Shown here: positions 22,000-26,843 of the stretch, in pieces
Position numbering within the stretch: position 1 is the first letter of the stretch
Layout of the letters: each line of letters begins with the position of its first letter
Source: an uncultured Porphyromonas sp.
GTDB taxonomy: Bacteria > Bacteroidota > Bacteroidia > Bacteroidales > Porphyromonadaceae
Length of the DNA stretch: 26,843 nucleotides
Reading direction: 5' to 3'
NCBI GenBank assembly: GCA_900546675.1
Contig: URDQ01000020.1
Coordinates: forward strand, 1-26,843
Notes under the pieces: generated by a model
The model's database searches: none
The model's input: only the letters and a program-made list of their open reading frames with translations
Told to the model about the DNA's origin: nothing
Translations under genes and position numbers: made by a program

Positions 22000-22665
22000 T
22001 TACTTGCTTTGCTTGGCGACGCGCTCTTGGTCGGCGATGAAAGCTGCGAGACCGCTATCGGTGAGCGGGTGCTTGAGTAGACCGAGGATAGCCTTGAGCG
22101 GGCAGGTGGCTACGTCGGCACCGACGCGCATACAGTCGATGATGTGCTGCGTGTGACGAATGCTGGCTGCGAGTACCTGGGTGGAAAAACCATACGTCTC
22201 AAAAGTCTCTACGATGTCGGCGATGAGTGAGACACCGTCTGAGCTGATGTCGTCGAGACGACCCACAAAGGGAGAGACATAGGTAGCTCCCGCCTTAGCA
22301 GCCAGGACAGCCTGACCGAGGTTGAAGATGAGCGTACAGTTGGTCCGTATGCCCTCTTTGGTAAGCTGGCAGATGGTCTTGATACCGTCTTCGGTGCAGG
22401 GTACCTTGACCACGATGTTCTTGTGTAGGGCAGCTAGCTCGCGTGCCTCGGGGAGCATCTTATCGTAGGTTGTGCTGAGTACCTCGGCACTCACGTCGCC
22501 GTCTACGATATTGCAGATCTTGAGGTAGTGCTCACGGCAGGCTGCATCGCCAGCGATGCCTTCCTTAGCCATGAGTGAGGGGTTGGTTGTGACGCCATCG
22601 AGGACACCGAGTGCTTCGGCTGTGCGGATATCGTCGAGATTGGCTGTATCGATAAAAAACTTCAT
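22000..22665 (-). CDS. tal: Small (type 3) transaldolase
   Basis: A 221-residue cytosolic aldolase of the FSA/small-transaldolase family, moving dihydroxyacetone units between sugar phosphates in the non-oxidative pentose phosphate pathway. It starts with the family signature MKFFIDTANLDDI, then GVTTNPSLMAKEG. The Schiff-base lysine is K87 in VVKVP, and the late IRHTQHI and GADVATCP stretches are also present. The residue matching Tyr131 of E. coli fructose-6-phosphate aldolase is F133 here (SPFVGRLDD). In this family Phe goes with transaldolase activity and Tyr with fructose-6-phosphate aldolase, so I name it transaldolase. It is the last gene of the run with gamma-carbonic anhydrase (27 bp upstream) and aminopeptidase P. 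A hairpin follows the stop. Confidence 0.93.
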   Translation of the reverse strand: MKFFIDTANLDDIRTAEALGVLDGVTTNPSLMAKEGIAGDAACREHYLKICNIVDGDVSAEVLSTTYDKMLPEARELAALHKNIVVKVPCTEDGIKTICQLTKEGIRTNCTLIFNLGQAVLAAKAGATYVSPFVGRLDDISSDGVSLIADIVETFETYGFSTQVLAASIRHTQHIIDCMRVGADVATCPLKAILGLLKHPLTDSGLAAFIADQERVAKQSK

Positions 22666-22692
22666 AAAGGGGTATATGTTGAAAGGTAAATT

Positions 22693-23256
22693 CTATTCGT
22701 GCGAACCCTCAGAGTATTTCTCAGGATTCATAAACCAGTCGGCATACATGCCGTAGTCGTGTGCCGTGCGCTTATTGAGCGACTGGCTTTGCTCGGGAGG
22801 CACATCCTTGATATACTTAGCGGGCGTGCCAGCATACATCGTGTAGGGCGGGATGATCGTGTTGGCTAGTACGACCGCCCCAGCAGCTACGATAGCACCC
22901 TCACCGACCACCGCATTGTCCATAACGACGGCGCCCATACCGATGAGCGCATAGGCTCCCACCTTGGCACCATGCAGGATCACGTTGTGACCCAGTGAAG
23001 CGTAGTCGCCCACCTCGCATACGGAGCGCCCGTGGAGCGTGTGGAGCGTGCAGCCGTCCTGTATATTGACGTGATTGCCAATGTGGATGCTATTGACATC
23101 GCCACGTACGACAGCGTTGAACCATACGCTGCACCCTTCGCCCATCACCACATCACCGATGATGCGCGCACCCTCCGCTACGAAGGTACCCTCCCCGAGC
23201 TGGGGCGTGAAGCCCCGCACGGGGATGATGCTTCCTGCTGGATATTGGTATGCCAT
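22693..23256 (-). CDS. Gamma-carbonic-anhydrase-like left-handed beta-helix protein
   Basis: A 187-residue hexapeptide-repeat protein forming a trimeric left-handed beta-helix, with repeated strands such as IIGDVVMGEGCSVWFNAVVRGD. The three zinc-binding histidines of the gamma class are present: H72 (CTLHTLHG), H90 (ASLGHN) and H95 (VILHGA). The RGD (51-53) and NIQDG motifs are also intact. It may therefore hydrate CO2, but many bacterial relatives (YrdA/PaaY type) show little or other activity. The frame is open to 23292, overlapping the upstream gene by 31 bp. I choose the internal ATG at 23256, 5 bp after the aminopeptidase stop, which gives the usual short N-terminus before VRGFTP. It is tightly coupled to aminopeptidase P upstream and transaldolase downstream. 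Confidence 0.87.
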   Translation of the reverse strand: MAYQYPAGSIIPVRGFTPQLGEGTFVAEGARIIGDVVMGEGCSVWFNAVVRGDVNSIHIGNHVNIQDGCTLHTLHGRSVCEVGDYASLGHNVILHGAKVGAYALIGMGAVVMDNAVVGEGAIVAAGAVVLANTIIPPYTMYAGTPAKYIKDVPPEQSQSLNKRTAHDYGMYADWFMNPEKYSEGSHE

Positions 23257-23261
23257 ACCGA

Positions 23262-25052
23262 TTAGAGAGGTAGGGTCTTGTTGCGTAGCCACTCAGCCTC
23301 CTCGGGGGTGAGTAGAGGAGAGAGCTCCTGGTAGACATGCTCCTGATAGTCGTTGTACCAAGCGATCTCCTGGTCGGTCAGGAGAGACTTGTCTACGAGC
23401 GCATTGTCCAGGAAGCAGAGCGTCATAGTCTCAAAGCCGTAGAAGGTACCGAACTCGGTCTGCTCCTTCTCGACCGTCAGGATCAAGTTCTCGATGCGGA
23501 TACCATACTGGTCAGCACGATAGAGACCTGGCTCATTGCTGGTGAAAGTGTGCAGATGCATCGGGGTTGGGTTGTTGTCCGTGCGAATGTTTTGCGGACC
23601 TTCGTGTACATTCATAAAGACACCGACACCGTGTCCCGTACCGTGACCATAAGAGAGACCTCTATCCCAGAGTGCCTTGCGGGCTAGTATGTCTAGCTGG
23701 TTACCACGGGTACCCTTGGGAAAGCGTGCCGTAGCAATCGCTATGTGTCCCTTGAGGACTAGCGTGAAGTCTGTGCGCTGCTGGTCGGTGACTGACCCGA
23801 GAGCGATCGTGCGGGTGATGTCTGTCGTACCATCTATATATTGTCCACCGCTGTCTAGTAGGAGCATCCCTTCAGGCTCTAGCTTGTAGGCACTCTCGGG
23901 TGTGGCGGAGTAGTGTACGATAGCACCATGCCCCTTGTAACCACAGATGACACCAAAGCTGTCGCTGACGTAAAACTCTTGCTTCGCACGGAACTGCTGG
24001 AGCGTCTCGCCAGCCGTGTACTCGTCGACGTGCTCGCCCTTTTGCAGAGCCTGTTCGAGCCAGATGAAGAAGCGTGTCAGGGCGACACCATCACGATGCA
24101 TAGCACGGTGGATGCCAGCGATCTCTGCCTCGTTCTTGATCGACTTGAGATGCGATATGACAGAGTCGCCAGTGATGACAGGACGCTCGCCAAGCTCCTC
24201 ACGGACACGCTGTGAGGTGCGCTTAGGATCGACCATCACCTTGAGACCCTGTGGCAACTTGCTGAGGAAATCGTAGAAGGTGTCGTAGTCGCAAACCTCT
24301 ACTCCCTCGCCTTTGAGGATCTGGCGTAGCTCGGGGACAGTCTTCTCAGGCAATGCAAAGAGATAAGCCTGCTCATTGTCGATAAAGCCGAAAGCGATGC
24401 CGACGGGGTTGTAGGAGACATCGTTGCCCCTGATGTTAAAGCTCCAGCAGAGCTCGTCGACCATCGTGATAGCGACCGCCTCGGCACCATAGCTCTGGTA
24501 AGCCTCGCGGATGCGTTGCAGACGATCACGGGTGCGCTCGCCTGAGAACTTGACATCCTGTAGGTAGAACGTATTGGTCGGCACACCAGGTCTGTCGCTC
24601 CACACCTCCTCGATGAGGTCGTACTGGGAGACTAGCTTGATGCCGTGATTAGCTAGCGACTGAGCAAGCGGTGCGTACTCAGCCATAGAGTAGCAGGCAC
24701 CATCGACACCGACGACGGCACCCTCGCTCAGATGTGTAGAGAGGTACTGCTCGGTGGTAGGCGTGTCAGGCTCATCGCCACGCTGTAGTGTCATCTCGCT
24801 ACCTTGCAGCTCGTTGGTCGCCTGCAGGTAGTAGCGTGAGTCGGTCCACATAAAGGATTTGTCTAGCGTCACGACAGCTGTACCAGCAGAGCCAGTGAAG
24901 CCACTGATCCAGGTGCGCGACTTCCACCGCTCGGGGGTGTACTCGCTCAGGTGAGCATCGCCACTAGGTATGATGTAAGCATCTATATGATGCGTGCGCA
25001 TCGCTTGGCGGAGTGCCTCGATACGCTGATTGATAGGACTGTTTGTTGGCAT
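23262..25052 (-). CDS. pepP: Xaa-Pro aminopeptidase (aminopeptidase P, M24B)
   Basis: A metallopeptidase that removes the N-terminal residue before proline, useful in a peptide-fermenting organism. The 596-residue protein has the three-domain layout of the eukaryote-like aminopeptidase P1. There are two creatinase-like N-terminal domains (about 1-300), a pita-bread catalytic domain (about 310-530) and a C-terminal M24_C extension (about 535-596; LTPEEAEWLRNKTLPL). All five metal ligands are visible: D400 (LLDSGG), D411 (TTDITRT), H474 (GTGHGVG), E507 (SNEPGLY) and E521 (IRIENL). No signal peptide is seen, so it is cytosolic. It begins 39 bp after the DUF4301 gene and ends 5 bp before the gamma-carbonic anhydrase start, indicating one transcription unit. 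The gene symbol is given by function rather than by close relation to E. coli PepP, which is shorter. Confidence 0.95.
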   Translation of the reverse strand: MPTNSPINQRIEALRQAMRTHHIDAYIIPSGDAHLSEYTPERWKSRTWISGFTGSAGTAVVTLDKSFMWTDSRYYLQATNELQGSEMTLQRGDEPDTPTTEQYLSTHLSEGAVVGVDGACYSMAEYAPLAQSLANHGIKLVSQYDLIEEVWSDRPGVPTNTFYLQDVKFSGERTRDRLQRIREAYQSYGAEAVAITMVDELCWSFNIRGNDVSYNPVGIAFGFIDNEQAYLFALPEKTVPELRQILKGEGVEVCDYDTFYDFLSKLPQGLKVMVDPKRTSQRVREELGERPVITGDSVISHLKSIKNEAEIAGIHRAMHRDGVALTRFFIWLEQALQKGEHVDEYTAGETLQQFRAKQEFYVSDSFGVICGYKGHGAIVHYSATPESAYKLEPEGMLLLDSGGQYIDGTTDITRTIALGSVTDQQRTDFTLVLKGHIAIATARFPKGTRGNQLDILARKALWDRGLSYGHGTGHGVGVFMNVHEGPQNIRTDNNPTPMHLHTFTSNEPGLYRADQYGIRIENLILTVEKEQTEFGTFYGFETMTLCFLDNALVDKSLLTDQEIAWYNDYQEHVYQELSPLLTPEEAEWLRNKTLPL

Positions 25053-25091
25053 ATATATGATTGTTTGTTCTTTGAATCTATAGGTTTGGGT

Positions 25092-26654
25092 CTAGTCTGC
25101 GAGCGGTTGATGCTCTGGGCGAAGCAGGTCTAGGACCGTCTTGACCGGGGTAAAGGTGTCACTCGGCACCTCGACGAAGATCGTATTCCAGTCGTGCATA
25201 GCTCCATTCCAAAGGCCTGGGTGCTCTAGCGCTTTGAGCGGACGTCCCTCGACGCTCTTCTCACTGATGAAAGCGGTCTGCGGATTGACATACTTGTGGA
25301 GATCAAAGGGGTTGCCCTCGTAGTCTCGTATGTAGCAACAGAGGTCGACTGGGTTAAAGTGTGTCCCCTCGCGCATCATCTCAAGCGCCTCGGGATTGTT
25401 CTTGTCCACCTGTACGCTCTCTAGGATCTGCAGGGAGGTGGTGCCGTCTGCTTCGCGTACTAGATAGGGTCCACCGCCTGGCTCCCCCTCGTTGCGTACC
25501 ATACCGCAGACTCGTATCGGACGGTCGAGCTTAGCTATCAGCTTAGGTACCAGCTCCTCCTCGCTGAGTAGCTCAGCGTGCGGGATCTGTATGCAGAGCG
25601 TCTCATCGAGGAAGGTCAAGATCTCCTCCGTCAGTGCCTTGCTCACCTTCGAGCGCTTGAGCTGCTGTAGATAGCCGAAGATGCGGTCACGTACTGCGAG
25701 GAGGATACCGCCGAGGAGCTTTTTGTAGAGGACTGTATTGCTCTTCAGATGGTCGGGCGTGACATTGTCAATGTTTTTGATGAAAACGACCGAAGCGTCT
25801 AGGCGCCCGAGATTGCCAATGAGCGTGCCGTGTCCACCTGGACGGAGGAGGAGCGTGTCGTCAGCACGGCGGAAGGGCGTGCCACGCTCTATGTCTAGAG
25901 CGATCGTGTCGGTGCTAGGCTCCTGGACGCTGTAGGTCACTTGGTAGCGACACCCGACCAGATCCTCGAAGCTCTGTATACGTCTATCCACGAGAGAGCG
26001 AAAGACCTCTAGATGCTCTGGCGACACGGTGAAGTGTAGTCGTACACGTCCGTGTATGTCTTGCTCATAGAGTGCGCCCTCGACCATATGCTCCTCGATC
26101 GGGGTGCGCTTGGTGCCATTGGGGTAGTCGTGGAAGAGGAGCATCCCCTTGGGTAGCGAGCCGTAGCCCATACCGTGCGTGTCGAGGAGGTTGTCGATGA
26201 TGGTGCCGTACTGCTCGCTCTCGACCAGCTTGCTCATGGTGCGCCAATTGTTGCGCAGACAGGTCTCGCTCAGCTTCTCATAAAAGGCAAAAGACTCTAG
26301 ATGATCCACAAACGTCTGCTGCTCAGGTGTCAACTCTTCGTGTGAGATCTGCTGCTCCTTGGGGAGGCCGTAGAGAGACTTAAACATACGACTCGCTGCT
26401 CCTGAGGCAGGGACAAACTTGATGACGTCAGCTTCAGGCTTCTGCAAATAGTCGTGCCATAGGTCGAGGTACTGAACCATCTCGTCAGTTGCTAGGCGCA
26501 CGATGCCCCGCTCGAGCTTTGCCGAGTCAACGATAACAAGGTAGGGAGTGCCATCGACAAGTAGCTGGAGCTGTCGCTCCGCTTCGCTAGCGGAGATGCC
26601 CCGCTCAGCGAGGTAGCTGAGGTCTTCGGAGGTAAATGCTGTGGTGTCAGACAT
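25092..26654 (-). CDS. DUF4301 family protein
   Basis: A 520-residue protein of the DUF4301 family, found almost only in Bacteroidetes and without an established function. Near the N-terminus (about 79-90) KFVPASGAASRM resembles the GxGxRM nucleotide-binding loop of sugar nucleotidyltransferases, and VVFIKNIDNV further on could be the metal-binding strand of such a fold. Other stretches that look conserved are KGMLLFHDY, RTPIEEHMVEGA, LRPGGHGTLIGNL and VRNEGEPGGGPYLV. No signal peptide or membrane helix is seen, so it is cytosolic. The start MSDTTAFTSEDL is supported by a TATCTTTG box 31 bp upstream. It heads the run DUF4301 - aminopeptidase P - carbonic anhydrase - transaldolase. A nucleotidyltransferase role is inference from the loop alone. 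Confidence 0.87.
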   Translation of the reverse strand: MSDTTAFTSEDLSYLAERGISASEAERQLQLLVDGTPYLVIVDSAKLERGIVRLATDEMVQYLDLWHDYLQKPEADVIKFVPASGAASRMFKSLYGLPKEQQISHEELTPEQQTFVDHLESFAFYEKLSETCLRNNWRTMSKLVESEQYGTIIDNLLDTHGMGYGSLPKGMLLFHDYPNGTKRTPIEEHMVEGALYEQDIHGRVRLHFTVSPEHLEVFRSLVDRRIQSFEDLVGCRYQVTYSVQEPSTDTIALDIERGTPFRRADDTLLLRPGGHGTLIGNLGRLDASVVFIKNIDNVTPDHLKSNTVLYKKLLGGILLAVRDRIFGYLQQLKRSKVSKALTEEILTFLDETLCIQIPHAELLSEEELVPKLIAKLDRPIRVCGMVRNEGEPGGGPYLVREADGTTSLQILESVQVDKNNPEALEMMREGTHFNPVDLCCYIRDYEGNPFDLHKYVNPQTAFISEKSVEGRPLKALEHPGLWNGAMHDWNTIFVEVPSDTFTPVKTVLDLLRPEHQPLAD

Positions 26655-26685
26655 ACGATATAAGGTGTGAGAGTAATAGGTAGCT

Positions 26686-26693
26686 CAAAGATA
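26686..26693 (-). promoter_or_regulatory. -7 box (TATCTTTG on -) of the DUF4301 operon
   Basis: An exact TAnnTTTG on the minus strand, 31 bp before the ATG at 26654, giving a leader of about 25 nt. No -33 TTG is seen at the right spacing; the heptad array starts 35 bp further upstream. Confidence 0.6.
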
Positions 26694-26728
26694 CGAAAAA
26701 GTCGTTAGAGGGGGATTAGGGGGAGAGG

Positions 26729-26784
26729 TTAGAGGTTAGAGATTAGAAGTTAGAGATTAGAAGTTAGAGATTAGATATTAGAAG
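26729..26784. repeat. Tandem array of eight TTAGANN heptads
   Basis: Eight uninterrupted 7-bp units: TTAGAGG, TTAGAGA, TTAGAAG, TTAGAGA, TTAGAAG, TTAGAGA, TTAGATA, TTAGAAG. They are the same family as the inverted arrays at 8611-8718. A degenerate lead-in lies at 26705-26728. The last 59 bases contain an AGTTGGG/CCCAAC inverted pair and nothing else I can name. Confidence 0.9.
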
Positions 26785-26843
26785 TCCGATTCTGTCCTCT
26801 CCTGAAATAGTACACAGTTGGGAAGCCACCCCCAACAACTATG

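Noticed and set aside
26785..26843. Possible insertion-sequence end or next gene start at the right edge
   Set aside because: There is a short AGTTGGG/CCCAAC pair and an ATG at the last three bases, but too little sequence remains to support either.

Overview
The window looks like chromosomal DNA from a member of the Bacteroidales, most likely Porphyromonas (lineage is an inference). The grounds are: three secreted proteins ending in type IX secretion system (T9SS) sorting domains; promoters of the Bacteroidetes type (TAnnTTTG at -7, with a TTG/TTTG -33 box in two cases); a carboxypeptidase-regulatory/TonB-dependent receptor; a DUF4301 protein; and the long form of urocanate hydratase. I found no rRNA, tRNA, transposase, phage gene or CRISPR array. 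Fourteen protein genes account for nearly all of the coding capacity.

Layout. (1) 1-2200: palindrome-rich leader, then a Zn/Cd-type P1B-ATPase on +. (2) 2201-5349: a TonB-dependent receptor on +, flanked on both sides by a dispersed palindromic repeat family built on GTAGGGACGC/GCGTCCCTAC. (3) 13487 down to 5350, all on -: hutU, then a PMCA-type Ca2+ ATPase, then uvrA with a MerR-like gene 6 bp behind it. hutU has its own strong terminator. The Ca2+ ATPase and uvrA are separated by inverted arrays of a TTAGANN heptad that run into the ATPase stop codon. (4) 13488-13991: a divergent intergenic region holding a 164-bp imperfect inverted repeat with six CACGTGG-type words in mirrored positions, plus the best promoter in the window. 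(5) 13992-20946 on +: an apparent operon of three T9SS cargo proteins, two with leucine-rich repeats and one with three beta-helix-like modules. (6) 21065-21697 on -: a MarC-family membrane protein. (7) 26654 down to 22000 on -: a compact run DUF4301 - Xaa-Pro aminopeptidase - gamma-carbonic anhydrase - transaldolase, probably one transcription unit.

Biology. Most genes are housekeeping or transport: metal and calcium efflux, excision repair, histidine catabolism, peptide trimming, pentose phosphate carbon. The accessory content is the surface-protein operon and the TonB receptor. The structure least explained by the genes is intergenic: at least three unrelated classes of short repeat (long palindromic elements, the GTAGGGACGC family, and 7- or 10-bp tandem repeats) fill nearly every non-coding gap. 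I see no clear new enzymatic or defence system. The best candidates for undescribed biology are the mirrored CACGTGG element and the chimeric LRR/YD-like secreted protein downstream of it.
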